From assembly GCA_965218495.1 (NCBI GenBank), contig OZ244626.1, positions 1,736,001 to 1,800,000 of the forward strand: 64,000 nt of DNA, read 5' to 3'. The DNA is from G965218495 sp965218495 (lineage in GTDB: Bacteria; Bacteroidota; Rhodothermia; Rhodothermales; Bin80). The notes beneath the pieces were generated by a model. That model saw only the letters and a program-made list of their open reading frames with translations. It did not search any database and was not told where the DNA came from. Shown one piece after another: positions 53,631 through 63,751 of the stretch. Both the position numbers and the translations under genes were made by a program. Numbering within the stretch: the first letter of the stretch is position 1; each line of letters begins with the position of its first letter.

Positions 53631-54631
53631 TGCGCAGCATGGAGTTCCTGCACGGTCCGTTTTCGCTACTTGGGCTGGCCGTATTGGTACTGATGGTAGC
53701 TCAATGTGACCAGACTATTGACCCGCTCGTCGGCGAGTCACGGCCGTACACCTTGTGGGGCTTTCTCGATGCCAACGCAGACACGCAGCGTGTGCGCGTC
53801 TTTACCATTGAAGGCCGGCTGGGGACGGACCGCAGCGGTCCCATTGATGCGGCGGTGACTTCAACCGATGTGGCCACTGGTGAGGTTACCGCGTGGACCG
53901 ACGAAGAGGTGGTTTTCAGTGACAGCAGTGTAGGCCATGTCTTCTATGCCACCTTTCGGGCCCAGTATGAACACACGTATCGCCTGGATGTACAGCGCTC
54001 AGACGGTGAAACCTCCAGTGCCCGGGTCACGATTCCTCCACCGGTCAAGGTAGAGTTGGTCGATGCGCGAGATCGTATAGTTGTACCGATATTTATTCAC
54101 GGCAAGCCTCCAAATCTGGTCAACGTCAACGTGCTGTATGACGCTGCTACACTGCCGCCCGCCAACCCCTGGCCACCTGGATCCCATGCGCCACCTGGCG
54201 TGAAGCTGCCGGTCGTTGTCTCGTACGATGGAACCGAAGAACCTACCGCTGATGGCTGGTTTTTCGAAGTCAACATTCGAACGGATTTCGAGACGGTGCA
54301 GGACACGTACGCACTAAACTGCCTCTCTGAAGATCACATCGGTCTGCGCCGTATCAGGTTCCGATTCCTGGCTGCGGATGGGCAGTGGGCGCCGCCCGGC
54401 GGCTCATTCGATCCCAACCTACTCATTGAGCCCGGCACGTTTTCCAACGTGGAAAATGGATTCGGGTTTTTCGGCGGCGGCTACTCGGTTTCCGAGAGCT
54501 GGGTCCCCAGCTTGGTCGTTCAGCGCGCTGTTGGCTTCAGAACCGCCGGTCCATGCCCGCTTGCGCCCCAGGACATCCCAGAATGTCAGCTTCAGCCGGA
54601 GCCGTGCTTCCGTGACGGAAACGGGGGCTGA
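53630..54631 (+). CDS. DUF4249-like lipoprotein, partner of the TonB receptor
   Basis: 333 residues. N-terminal hydrophobic segment LLGLAVLVLMVAQC suggests a lipoprotein. Then DPLVGESRPYTLWGFLDANA, a domain with VFYATFRAQYEHTYRLDVQR, and a C-terminal region QRAVGFRTAGPCPLAPQDIP. The order (short beta domain, lipid anchor, position after a receptor) matches DUF4249-type proteins, but the sequence is divergent. The start overlaps the receptor stop (TGATG). It is probably on the periplasmic or surface side of the outer membrane. Confidence 0.6.
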   Translation: MRSMEFLHGPFSLLGLAVLVLMVAQCDQTIDPLVGESRPYTLWGFLDANADTQRVRVFTIEGRLGTDRSGPIDAAVTSTDVATGEVTAWTDEEVVFSDSSVGHVFYATFRAQYEHTYRLDVQRSDGETSSARVTIPPPVKVELVDARDRIVVPIFIHGKPPNLVNVNVLYDAATLPPANPWPPGSHAPPGVKLPVVVSYDGTEEPTADGWFFEVNIRTDFETVQDTYALNCLSEDHIGLRRIRFRFLAADGQWAPPGGSFDPNLLIEPGTFSNVENGFGFFGGGYSVSESWVPSLVVQRAVGFRTAGPCPLAPQDIPECQLQPEPCFRDGNGG

Positions 54632-54796
54632 GCCCGAACTTCTTCGCGTCAATGTACCAACAATGACTTGAGGCCGGCCTCGCCGGACAGCGCCCGGAAA
54701 CATAGTGCTGCACTCAAGGTGCTGTTCTTTTTTCAGGCGATACGTGAATTTTAATGCAAGGTCAGAACCATTAATCCTGCACATCGTATATTGCAG

Positions 54797-54827
54797 TTCT
54801 TTAGAACTAACCCCTCACGCAGTGAGG
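54797..54827 (+). promoter_or_regulatory. 5' leader hairpins of the cold-shock gene
   Basis: GTTCT-TT-AGAAC at 54797-54808 and CCTCAC-GCA-GTGAGG at 54813-54827, 11 bases before the ATG. Structured leaders are usual for cold-shock genes and could act in temperature-dependent translation; this is not shown here. Confidence 0.4.
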
Positions 54828-54838
54828 CATGCAACAAT

Positions 54839-55048
54839 ATGGACGAACGTGTACAAGGCAAGGTAAAGTGGTTTAACCCCGACAAGGGCTTCGGCTTCAT
54901 AGCAAGGGAGGACGGCAGCGATGTATTCGTACATCACTCCGAAATCCGCATGGATGGCTACCGCACTCTCACCGAGAATCAACGGGTAGAATTCAACGTT
55001 ACCCGAGGAAAGAAGGGCGACCAGGCGGTAGATGTAACTGCCGTCTAA
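54839..55048 (+). CDS. cspA: Cold-shock domain protein
   Basis: 69 residues, the usual length. RNP1 is KGFGFI and RNP2 is VFVHHS, within VQGKVKWFNPDKGFGFIARE and SDVFVHHSEIRMDGYRTL. It binds single-stranded RNA/DNA and acts as an RNA chaperone. A stem-loop terminator follows 25 bases after the stop, so it is monocistronic. Which csp paralogue it is cannot be decided. Confidence 0.93.
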   Translation: MDERVQGKVKWFNPDKGFGFIAREDGSDVFVHHSEIRMDGYRTLTENQRVEFNVTRGKKGDQAVDVTAV

Positions 55049-55073
55049 CACCGCCAGCCAACTACTGAACCAT

Positions 55074-55102
55074 GCCCCCGAGGTGCTCGGCGCCTCGGGG
55101 GC
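55074..55102 (+). terminator. Stem-loop after the cold-shock gene
   Basis: GCCCCCGAGG (55074-55083) pairs perfectly with CCTCGGGGGC (55093-55102), loop of nine bases, followed by TGTCTGTATTGT, a weak U-rich run. Confidence 0.7.
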
Positions 55103-55269
55103 TGTCTGTATTGTGGCTAGATGAACGACATTTGTCAGTACCGTACAGCGACAAGATTATTCCCGGCTGAACGGTGTCACATAGGGCGCATGCGGAGTGT
55201 GCAAACGATTTTGGCCAGGTTGCGGTGAGGGATTAGTGTAAGCTGACGGCATTTCGCTGGTAGTCAGAG

Positions 55270-55700
55270 AGTATGTGGAAACGGGGTACTCTGTTGGGCC
55301 TGCGCAGGGTTGATCGGCATGGGCGGCATGACTCTTTGCTTCAGTGGCAGGTTGATCCATGCTTTCCTGGGGGGCATGGGTACCTTGGGCGTATCCCGCA
55401 GATAGCGTTCGGAATTACGAGCATAGGCCGCTGCCAAGACATGCAGCCGCTGGATTTGCACGAAACGAGCCCTGTCGTAGTACACTACGCTTGGGGGCAC
55501 CAGGACAAGCCCCCAGTGGCAGTGAACGTGGTTGTACCAGCGGAAGAAGCCTAGGGCCCAGGCGCTGGCGTCTTTCAGCGATCCGAAGCGTGCCGCGTAC
55601 TCTGCGTGGAATTCATTGTCTTGAACTGTAACTCCGAGAGCTCATTGTCATTGGAGCAATAAGGTCGGATATACGGGCGTTCAACGTTCAAGTCCGCCAG
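55270..55700 (-). pseudogene. IS3-type transposase, C-terminal remnant
   Basis: On the minus strand ERPYIRPYCSNDNELSELQF shifts frame near 55610 to FHAEYAARFGSLKDASAWAL and continues to WYNHVHCHWGLVLVPPSVVY and AAAYARNSERYLRDTPKVPM. It is homologous to the fragment at 33569-33915, from the same or a closely related IS3 element, but diverged and frameshifted. Confidence 0.7.
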
Positions 55701-56109
55701 CTTGCAGGGCACAGCGATGGCTAAGGTGCAGTGCGGCGTCATCCGGGTGCGGCTGCTGAAGATCGTCGCACTGGTCATGGTAAGCGTGCGCCGAGTCCGC
55801 CTTTTCTTCCCCAAGGCGTATCCGTGCCAGCAATTGTTCGTCCACGTACTAAGCAATCTGCGCGGCGCTGTGCACGCCACCACGGTCGGCGCGCGCGCCG
55901 CACCTTCATAGGCACTTCCTGACCCGACTTTTCCCACAGATTGCCAGGAGCCACATGGAGGTTGCTGGATACGTTTACCCAAGAAGCACCGGTGCTCGAA
56001 CAAAAGGGCTGATTCCCGCTCGAAGCGCGCCCAAAACAGCGCTTACTGCCGCCAACTAAATGCTCTGGACGGCGGGAATCAGCCTTTGCATGCCCAGACC
56101 GTGACCCAT
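55701..56109. other. Gene-less stretch with a spaced inverted repeat
   Basis: About 400 bp between two pseudogenes. GGCTGATTCCCGC (56007-56019) is repeated inverted and perfectly at 56072-56084, with 52 bp between. It may be a mobile-element end or a recombination site. Nothing else was recognised. Confidence 0.45.
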
Positions 56110-57236
56110 TGGCCACAGACGCCTCGAATCATGGCGGCTCAAGACCCTGGTGAGCGATGCGGGCTAGCGGTGACATCGGCCGGCAATGCGAACGCCAGTC
56201 ACGACCTGTTTCGCTACTACCCGGCCCACAATCGGTGGGTGCAACAGAGAGGGACACGCGCAGGCAGGCGGGGTTTTCGAACTACGGGAAACTGGTGAAC
56301 GTATTTGCTCCGGGCGCGAATATTCTGACCATCGGGTTCGACAGCGGCTACACATCTATCAGCGGGCCGTCGTTTTCGTCTCCGCTGACGGCGGGCGTGG
56401 CGGCATTGGTGAAAACGAGGTTTCCCGCGATGACAGCGGACGCGCTGCGGGAGCACATTCGGCTGACGAGCGACAACATCGATACGGAGAATCCGGCCCT
56501 CGCCGGACAGTTGGGGCGGGGGTTTGTGAGCGCTTGGGCGGCCGTTCAGGCGCCGTCCTTGCCCGCGGTGCGCCTCCAGCGCTCGAGTTGGGCCGACGAC
56601 AACGGCGACCGCCAGATTGCCTCCGATGATGTGATGGCCATAACGGCGACGGTTGCCAATTACCTTTCCGACGTGCGCCAGCTCAGGGTAGGGCTCGCGG
56701 AGGCGGAGCCGTATCCGTTCATTGACATGACCGCCACGGAGGCCGAGGTTGGCTACCTGGCCGGCGGGGACTCGGTCGAGGTCACGCTCGAAGTCAGGGT
56801 GGCCGCGGATGCGCCCGCCAATCAGCGGGTGCGGTTTTTTGCGCGCATTCGCGACGGCACATTTGAGGAAGGTGCGGGCATGGTACCGTTTCGGGTCATC
56901 CGGTTGCTTGAGCCGGTACACCGAAGCCTGAACGCGTTTTATGCGGCGACTGGCGGAGACAACTGGACGCGCAATGACAATTGGGACATCACGAGGGTTC
57001 CAAGCGAGGAAGAGTTGGCAACCTGGTTTGACGTCGATCTCAGTGAGGAGGATGGTTAAGCGGGTTGTTCTTAGGTGAAAACAATCTCACGGGCAAACTG
57101 CCGCCGGACCTCGGCAACTCCACGCAGCTGCAATGGCTGAGTCTGTGGAAACATTCGCTGACGGGGCCGATCCCTCCCGAGCTGGGCAACTTGCAGCGGT
57201 TGGACTGGATTCAGCTGTTCGACAATTCCCTAACCT
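56110..57236 (+). pseudogene. Subtilisin-like (S8) protease with leucine-rich repeats, decayed
   Basis: AVTSAGNANAS (oxyanion-hole Asn region) lies in one frame. After a shift near 56245 the next frame continues GATERDTRRQAGFSNYGKLV and VFAPGANI. The serine block reads GPSFSSPLTAGVAALV, where the usual Thr before Ser is Pro. A linker domain ends in LNAFYAATGGDNWTRNDNWD, the usual lead-in to bacterial LRRs. After a stop at 57057-57059 the next frame has NNLTGKLPPDLGNSTQLQWL and LTGPIPPELGNLQRLDWIQL, then another stop. The Asp and His catalytic regions are missing. Confidence 0.8.
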
Positions 57237-57434
57237 GACCGATCCCGCCCGGATTGGGGGTACAGTACGCTATATGATGTCGACACAATGAGTTAGCTTC
57301 AATGCACTCGGCCCGTGTATCACCTCAGATATACAGATCTGAGCCGGAATCCGTTCGACCCGTATGGGAGGCTGGTGGACGAGTCCCGAACGCTTCACTG
57401 GAGCCGAATGGAAAGCGGTCGAGCGACGGCTGTC

Positions 57435-60400
57435 TCACTCAAGGGCTTCGTCCACATAAGGATACGGCCACTCCAGAACATCAAGCAGTGTCATTCCGAT
57501 CCGCGTTGTAAGCCGTTGTAGCTGGAACGCCTTGAGCACGGCTCGAAGGTGCTCGTCTGAGCCGAATTTAAGCTCATCTTCGCGGCCCAACCGGACTTGA
57601 TGCGCGACCAACTGAAGTTCGCTCGGGGGTATCTCGTCGAACTGCCGAGGCCCATGCCGACGAGCGATAACCGGCGGAGCATGCGGTGACCGGACAATCA
57701 AGCGCAGCATTCCGCCCACTCTCCACTCGTCCTCCGTTACCATGAGGCCTCGACGTATTGCGTACTGAAGCGCCCGATTCATCCTTCGTTTCAAGTCGCC
57801 ACCCATTCTGCGAATCCCACAGCCGCGCAGGTAAATGTCAAAGGCTCGCTTGACCAACATGGGTTCCTCAACCTGGATGATCTCGCACAGCCGTTCCGCG
57901 ACCTCGGCGGCGGAGGCCTTCCGTGGATCTGGGCCCGCCAGCCCTTCGAATGCCTCATAAGGCGCCAAGCCACGTTCAGTTCTCGGTGGGCGTTCCTCCG
58001 CCTCGTTGTTGGATCCGGGCAAAGTACCTGACGGGAAAAGGGTCTCAACCTCCGGTTGGTCCGCTTGGCCAATGCTCGCGGGGTCTGCTCCTGTTTCCAA
58101 CTCATCACCGTCACCTGATCGCGGCGCGATACTGCCATCCGGTGTCCCGTTGGCGCGTTGGTCGGTCGCCTCCACGGGCGTATTCTCGAAGACTTCGCGT
58201 AGCGCGCCGTCGAGCTTGGAGAGCGCTCCAGCCTTGTTGGTCCACCAGTCCGTAGACCAGATCCGGACGATTCGCCACCCCAGGTCTTCGAGCACCGCTT
58301 GCCGAATCTTATCTCGCTCTCTCGCGAAAGCAGAGCTGTGGTACATGGCACCATCGCACTCTATGCCCGCAAGATAGCGCCCGGGAGCATCGGGATGGAC
58401 GACGCCAAGGTCGATTCGGTAAGCCGACACTCCGACCTGGGGATGGATCGTCCAGCCCCTTGTTCCGAGTGCACGGGCAACCGCCCTCTCGAATGGCGAG
58501 TCAAAGTCCTCTCGGTATCCCTGTGGACCCACACCCAGAACCCGCCTTCCGTTCTCGGCGAACCTTAGAAAATCGCGTAGATCGGCGACGGCCCTCGCAC
58601 GGGTGCGCGAGAGATCGATCACATCCGGATGCAAGGTCGAGAACACGATCAACTCATGCCGAGCTCGCGTCAGTGCGACGTTGAGACGGCGTTCGCCTCC
58701 TTGCCGGTTCAGCGGGCCGAAGTTCATCGTCACGTGCCCGGCGCGGTCGGGACCATACGTGACGCTAAAGAGGATGACATCACGTTCGTCACCCTGTACG
58801 GTCTCTAGATTCTTGACGAACACAGGTTCGACCGCCTCTGCCGAGAATGCCCACTCGATTTCGGGGTTCCCACGCCGTGCGTCGTCCAAAAGGTCCTCGA
58901 TCAGTGTCTGTTGTTCTGAATTGAATGTCACGACCCCGATCGACTTGGTCTGGTCCGGTGGGTTGGGTTGCGTCAGACGGCTGACGATCTCAGCAACGAT
59001 GGCCCGCGCTTCTCCCTGATTGGTGCGCGCACCGCCTCGAGCGTAGAATGCGTCGCCGTTAATGCGCTTGAGGCGCACGGCACCGTCACCCACCGTCGGG
59101 GCAGGGAAGGTGACCAACTCATTATCGTAGTATCGGTCATTGGAGAAGGCGATCAGGCTCTCGTGACGTGACCTGTAATGGAGAGTCAGGGTTCTGGAAG
59201 GGATGCTCGCGGCTAGCATCTCCTCCAGAATACATTCAAGATCGCCCTCCGTCTCGATGTCACCGTCAGGATCGTCTTCTGCGCGGGCGAAGAAGTTGCT
59301 GGGCGGCATCTGCTTGGGGTCTCCTGCGACGATCACCTGCCTTCCCCGGGCAATCGAGCCCACGGCATCCCACACCGTGATCTGAGATGCCTCGTCGAAG
59401 ATGATAACATCGAAGAGTGCCTGGTCGGCGGGCAAGTATTGCGCCACCGATAGCGGCGACATCATGAAACAGGGGGTCAGACCCGTCAGCACGTCGGGTG
59501 CGGCCTCCAGCAACTTCCGCACAGGCTTGTGTCCCCTCTGTTTCCGTATCTCACGCTGCAATACCCCCCACTGCGGATTCCTTGCACCTTGGTCGCGGTC
59601 CGCCAGTCTCCCGGACGATTTCGCCGCGATGTACCGGGCCGTGAGTTGCCGGTACTCGTCGTCAAGCTGCCGGAATTTCTCGATCGCGGCTTCATGTTCG
59701 GGCGTTGAGAAGGTGCGAAGCACTGCGTCCTCTTCGATGAGGGATGTCGACCACCAAGCGCAATAGGCCGCCTCGAAGGTCTCCCCTATCTCGTCCGCGG
59801 GCACTCGTCCCGCCTCGACCGCGTTGACCAGCGGCCGTAGGCCGAAGTCGATCGCTTCGGCGCGGCGTTTCCGCCACGCGCACCAATCGCGGAGTTCCAG
59901 ATAACGAGCAGCGATCATGTCGGCGGTCTCTCGAATCTGCCCGGGTGCCTGGGCCGCATCGCCAAATCGCTCTCGGACGGTCGGGCCCGCGACCTCCTCA
60001 AACGCGGTTACTGAATTCCTCAGCTTCTCAAGGGCGCTCAGATAGTCGGTCGCCGTACAGCCCACGCTACCGTCCGGGGCGAGCAGATCGTTTCCGTCAT
60101 GGAGCAGATTCCGTACCCTGCCACGCAACTCAACCAGCCCCTGCGGATCGACGGTCAGTTTTCCAACAACGACCCGTGCTCGCTGGCCAATCTCGCGAAG
60201 CGAAGCGGCAGTTGCGGCTGGCGTCGCGTGCGCGGACCAGCCCTTGAGTCCAGACAATAGTCCGTCCAACCGGTCGATCGCTTTACCCCCTCGACGCAAG
60301 TCTGCCAATAGTGGAGCGTCTTGGGACGGATCGGGAATACCCCGCGCGCCATTCGCGCACAACTCCTTCACGATCCGCCGTTTCGCGAATCTGCTCATGG

Positions 60401-63400
60401 GCCACCGCTTCTGGTCGGCCTTCGCCCAGCGCCGACTGATCTCCTCTCCGTCGAGTTTCCGCCAGGCGAACGGTTCGTACTGGCAGCTAAGTGAGGCCTG
60501 GGCATTGCCATACTCCTTCAATCTCTGCTCTGCCTGTTCAAGCGCGTCGATCTGATCGGGGCCGTCAGGCTCAAGGGCGTAGAATGTCGGTTTGCGGAAT
60601 GAATCGAGCAGCACCCGCGCAAGCTCGCCCAGCGATTCGAGCCGTTTCATCGTCTGGTCCGGCAGCTCGACTCCGAGCGATCCGCAGAGGGAAGCGCAGA
60701 AATCCTCCACGGCCCTTGCGTCGGACGATAGCGTCCCGCATTCCTCAACAACCCGCGCTTGCCAATTCGGCGTCCACTCTCCCGTCTCGATGGGATGGAA
60801 CGGGCTTTGCGAGATGTCTCCCACCGCCTTGGCTTGAATCGAGAGGTTTTCCACGACCTCGCGCAGAGCCCGCAGACTGCCTTCATTGTGATGATCCGCG
60901 CTCGGCCACGAGAGCGCGAGCCGGCTGGCGAACTCCTCGTCGCGGATCTTCACGCCCATCGCATGGAACGCGGTCAGACCGTTCCTTCGCTTCTTGTGCA
61001 GGTGATCGACAACGCGGTTCAGGCGCTCACGCAAAGACAGCAGCTCTTCGGCTTTCCGCTGCCAGTCCTCCGGCTCGACCCCGGCAGTATCCTGGGCCGC
61101 CTCCAACTGCTTTAGCACGTCTGTCTTGCGAGCCTTGTTGGAGTGGAGTTCGAGGCAGAAGCGATCGAGCCCAATCTGGCCCAATCGTCCGTAGACCACT
61201 TCCAATGCGGCAGTCTTCTCGGACACGAAGAGCACAGTCTTGCCCTTGCCGAGCAGGTGTCCGATGAGATTCGAGATCGTCTGGCTCTTTCCGGTTCCCG
61301 GCGGGCCAATGATCACGAAGTCCTTGCCTTTGTCGGCCGCCGCTATGGCGGCCATCTGCGACGAGTCTGCAGGCAGCGCGGTCAGCAAGTCGGAAGGCTT
61401 GTAGTCGCGATCAAGCCGGTGTCGCTTCACAAACCCCACATCTGAACTATACGGAGCGCTGGGCGTGTCCATCAGATGACGGACGACGCTGTTGTCCCGC
61501 AACACCTCGGTTCGGTCCACCAGATCCTTCCACATGAGATACTTCGCAAAGGAGAAATGGCCCAGCACCACGTCCGCGACGACCTCAAATCCGGGCACGT
61601 CCTTGACGGCCCTCCGGACGTGAGTCCAGATGGCCCCTACATCAATGCCCCTGTCGTCTTGAGGCAGATTTCCGTCGAGGCCGGACAACTCAATGCCGAA
61701 ATCCCTGCGGAGCATCTCAAGAAGGGTCGTGTTGAAACGAGGCTCGTCGTCGTGAGCGAGCATCGTGATGGCACTACGCACGGACTTTCGTTGCAAAGTG
61801 ACCGGAAGGAGGATCAGAGGCGCACGGAAACTTCGGTCATCGTTCCCCTCGCGCTTCCAACGTAGGAAGCCGATGGCCAGATATAGCGTATTGGATCCAC
61901 CTTCTTGCAGAGCGGTCACTGCCCTCCGAAAGATTTTGACGGCCTGCACGGATAGCTCCCACGGTGGGAGATCGACGAGTACGCGGCCGCGATCGAGTTC
62001 GTCGCGTGCATACTCCTCGGTGATCAACTCGCCGGTGCGCTCACGGTGAATCTCCTCGTCCTGCGCCTGCGAGGTGGGTTGCGGCACGGGATTGATCCGA
62101 AGACGGGCGCCTGTGGCGAGTCGATCTTCTAGTCGACCGGGATCCGGGCAGATGATCTTCAGGCTGGTTTGGGTCGAGCGATGATTCAATAGTGGATTTC
62201 GCAGCGTGAGATCCAGCAGCTTCCGTTGCCACCGCTCCAAACGGCTCTCGGGTGTACGCGGTCTGTCCTCGCCAGCGTCGGCATCGTCGAAGTCGGGAAG
62301 CGCTGGTGCATACTCCAAAGGCAGTTCCGCAGTCCCCGCATTCCCCGCAACCCCAGGCCCGCGTCCATTCGACTTCAATGCGAGCGGAGTAATCTGGTGA
62401 GCCCGTGCCCGCCGAATGTCGACAGCTGCACAGAAGGTGGCGTCGTCGTCCGCACCAACCGTGCGACCCGCCGCCCCAAGGGCATTGGAGAAACTCGGGG
62501 GCGGGCGTGATGTCACGCAGGTCGTCTCTATGAGCAATAACTCCTTAAGGTCTACCCGCTTTCTGAGCGTCTCGGCGTCATCGATCACGATCGTCGACAG
62601 ACTCTCCGGCTGGAGCCAGACACCGACCAGCGCATGACCCTTGGGCAAGGCAACGATCGGGTTTAGTCCTGCCTGCTCGAAGGACGCAGCGAAGAGCATG
62701 GCCGTATCCAGACATGTTGCCACGCGCCCGTCGAGGATACGACTAGGCACACGGACCTTCTGGCCGTCGTGCTCAAAACTCGCGGCAGGAATCACATAGG
62801 TCAGGCCAAGGTTGGCGATCGTCGAGTAGATGGCACTGGCGACCTCCCATACGCGCTCACGGCTCGTCGACTCGTACCCGTCAATCCGATCCGGCTTGCC
62901 CGCTTGGCGCAACACTCGGCTGGCGCCCCGAAGGATCACGTCCACGGCCGGATCGTTGGGCATGCAGAACGCTGGCAGAAGCTCCGGCATGAACCCTGCC
63001 CCTCCCCACTCGTTGTACGCGAGCAGATCAACCGTCATGGGGAGTCGGGCCAATGGAATTCCATCCTTCTCCAATCGGAAGGTCAATGCACCGCTCATCT
63101 TCTCTGTGCGTTCCAGCAGGAACCCGCCATCCACTTCGAGGTCCAGCTTCTGGATGCGGATCAGGCCCCTTGGCTCGATCCGCGCGACAGGCCACACCTT
63201 TTCCCTGATGAACGCCGGATCGGACTCAAGCGTCAGGATGAGGTCTTCGAAGTGCTCCTCCGGGTCAAGATTCTCGATCTCTAGGCTGCGGAGCACCGGA
63301 AAGGCGCACTGGTGTGCCGCGAAGTTCAGCTTCTTGGCGACATCCACAAGAATTTTCAGGCTACCTTCCCCGTCGGAACTGTCACGCGCATGTAGCAGGT

Positions 63401-63452
63401 AGCCTTCGGTACCCGTGCCGGGGCGATCAAGGTGATCAAGGTGATCAAGCAT
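57435..63452 (-). CDS. Giant transglutaminase-like/DUF4011/SF1 helicase/endonuclease/DUF3320 protein
   Basis: 2005 residues. Domain order: N-terminal beta region (to ~200); transglutaminase-like core with Cys near 246 (RVATCLDTAMLFAASF) and His in PKGHALVGVWL; DUF4011 from ~405 (RLERWQRKLLDLTLRNPLLN); Walker A near 715 (IIGPPGTGKSQTISNLIG); Walker B DEAS near 1353 (DVIIFDEASQITVWDAVGSI); C-terminal helicase motifs (VTFNSEQQTLIEDLL, TVQGDERDVILFSVTYGPD, LNVALTRARHELIVFS); Vsr/MTES_1575-like nuclease from ~1650 (SPFERAVARALG, YRIDLG, GIECDGAMYH); DUF3320 at ~1857-1890. Proteins of this build have been discussed as anti-phage effectors; that role is inferred. Three GTGATCAAG units lie at the start, encoding LDHLDHLDR. 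No ribosome-binding site is obvious. Confidence 0.85.
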   Translation of the reverse strand: MLDHLDHLDRPGTGTEGYLLHARDSSDGEGSLKILVDVAKKLNFAAHQCAFPVLRSLEIENLDPEEHFEDLILTLESDPAFIREKVWPVARIEPRGLIRIQKLDLEVDGGFLLERTEKMSGALTFRLEKDGIPLARLPMTVDLLAYNEWGGAGFMPELLPAFCMPNDPAVDVILRGASRVLRQAGKPDRIDGYESTSRERVWEVASAIYSTIANLGLTYVIPAASFEHDGQKVRVPSRILDGRVATCLDTAMLFAASFEQAGLNPIVALPKGHALVGVWLQPESLSTIVIDDAETLRKRVDLKELLLIETTCVTSRPPPSFSNALGAAGRTVGADDDATFCAAVDIRRARAHQITPLALKSNGRGPGVAGNAGTAELPLEYAPALPDFDDADAGEDRPRTPESRLERWQRKLLDLTLRNPLLNHRSTQTSLKIICPDPGRLEDRLATGARLRINPVPQPTSQAQDEEIHRERTGELITEEYARDELDRGRVLVDLPPWELSVQAVKIFRRAVTALQEGGSNTLYLAIGFLRWKREGNDDRSFRAPLILLPVTLQRKSVRSAITMLAHDDEPRFNTTLLEMLRRDFGIELSGLDGNLPQDDRGIDVGAIWTHVRRAVKDVPGFEVVADVVLGHFSFAKYLMWKDLVDRTEVLRDNSVVRHLMDTPSAPYSSDVGFVKRHRLDRDYKPSDLLTALPADSSQMAAIAAADKGKDFVIIGPPGTGKSQTISNLIGHLLGKGKTVLFVSEKTAALEVVYGRLGQIGLDRFCLELHSNKARKTDVLKQLEAAQDTAGVEPEDWQRKAEELLSLRERLNRVVDHLHKKRRNGLTAFHAMGVKIRDEEFASRLALSWPSADHHNEGSLRALREVVENLSIQAKAVGDISQSPFHPIETGEWTPNWQARVVEECGTLSSDARAVEDFCASLCGSLGVELPDQTMKRLESLGELARVLLDSFRKPTFYALEPDGPDQIDALEQAEQRLKEYGNAQASLSCQYEPFAWRKLDGEEISRRWAKADQKRWPMSRFAKRRIVKELCANGARGIPDPSQDAPLLADLRRGGKAIDRLDGLLSGLKGWSAHATPAATAASLREIGQRARVVVGKLTVDPQGLVELRGRVRNLLHDGNDLLAPDGSVGCTATDYLSALEKLRNSVTAFEEVAGPTVRERFGDAAQAPGQIRETADMIAARYLELRDWCAWRKRRAEAIDFGLRPLVNAVEAGRVPADEIGETFEAAYCAWWSTSLIEEDAVLRTFSTPEHEAAIEKFRQLDDEYRQLTARYIAAKSSGRLADRDQGARNPQWGVLQREIRKQRGHKPVRKLLEAAPDVLTGLTPCFMMSPLSVAQYLPADQALFDVIIFDEASQITVWDAVGSIARGRQVIVAGDPKQMPPSNFFARAEDDPDGDIETEGDLECILEEMLAASIPSRTLTLHYRSRHESLIAFSNDRYYDNELVTFPAPTVGDGAVRLKRINGDAFYARGGARTNQGEARAIVAEIVSRLTQPNPPDQTKSIGVVTFNSEQQTLIEDLLDDARRGNPEIEWAFSAEAVEPVFVKNLETVQGDERDVILFSVTYGPDRAGHVTMNFGPLNRQGGERRLNVALTRARHELIVFSTLHPDVIDLSRTRARAVADLRDFLRFAENGRRVLGVGPQGYREDFDSPFERAVARALGTRGWTIHPQVGVSAYRIDLGVVHPDAPGRYLAGIECDGAMYHSSAFARERDKIRQAVLEDLGWRIVRIWSTDWWTNKAGALSKLDGALREVFENTPVEATDQRANGTPDGSIAPRSGDGDELETGADPASIGQADQPEVETLFPSGTLPGSNNEAEERPPRTERGLAPYEAFEGLAGPDPRKASAAEVAERLCEIIQVEEPMLVKRAFDIYLRGCGIRRMGGDLKRRMNRALQYAIRRGLMVTEDEWRVGGMLRLIVRSPHAPPVIARRHGPRQFDEIPPSELQLVAHQVRLGREDELKFGSDEHLRAVLKAFQLQRLTTRIGMTLLDVLEWPYPYVDEALE

Positions 63453-63669
63453 GGTGTGGGGTGGTCGTCAGGGTTCAGTAGGTGCCGACTCGGTAGGTTA
63501 GTGCTTGCCCGAAAAATGCCTGATCGGCCCTGCAGATCAGTGGAGGGCCTAGGTGTCATTGGCCCGCACAACTTGATGGAGGGTGCGTCGCATGTCTACT
63601 GCAGTATGCAATTGCTATGTCTTGCACAAAGTAAATTACGGATTTGATTCCGATCGGTGGGTGATACAC

Positions 63670-63700
63670 TTGGTCCTTTTGGTAATATCTAGGCTATAAT
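63670..63700 (+). promoter_or_regulatory. Sigma70-like promoter candidate
   Basis: TTGGTC (63670-63675) and a perfect TATAAT (63695-63700), spacer 19 bp, 52 bp before the GAF-protein start. The spacer is long, so confidence is limited. Confidence 0.4.
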
Positions 63701-63751
63701 TCTACCCTAACTCCCACCGTGCCAGCGTGCGTGAGGCCCTAGGAAAAGCGA

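Noticed and set aside
63422..63450. GTGATCAAG tandem repeats at the start of the giant helicase gene as a phase-variable switch
   Set aside because: The unit is 9 bp, so gain or loss keeps the frame; only three units are present.
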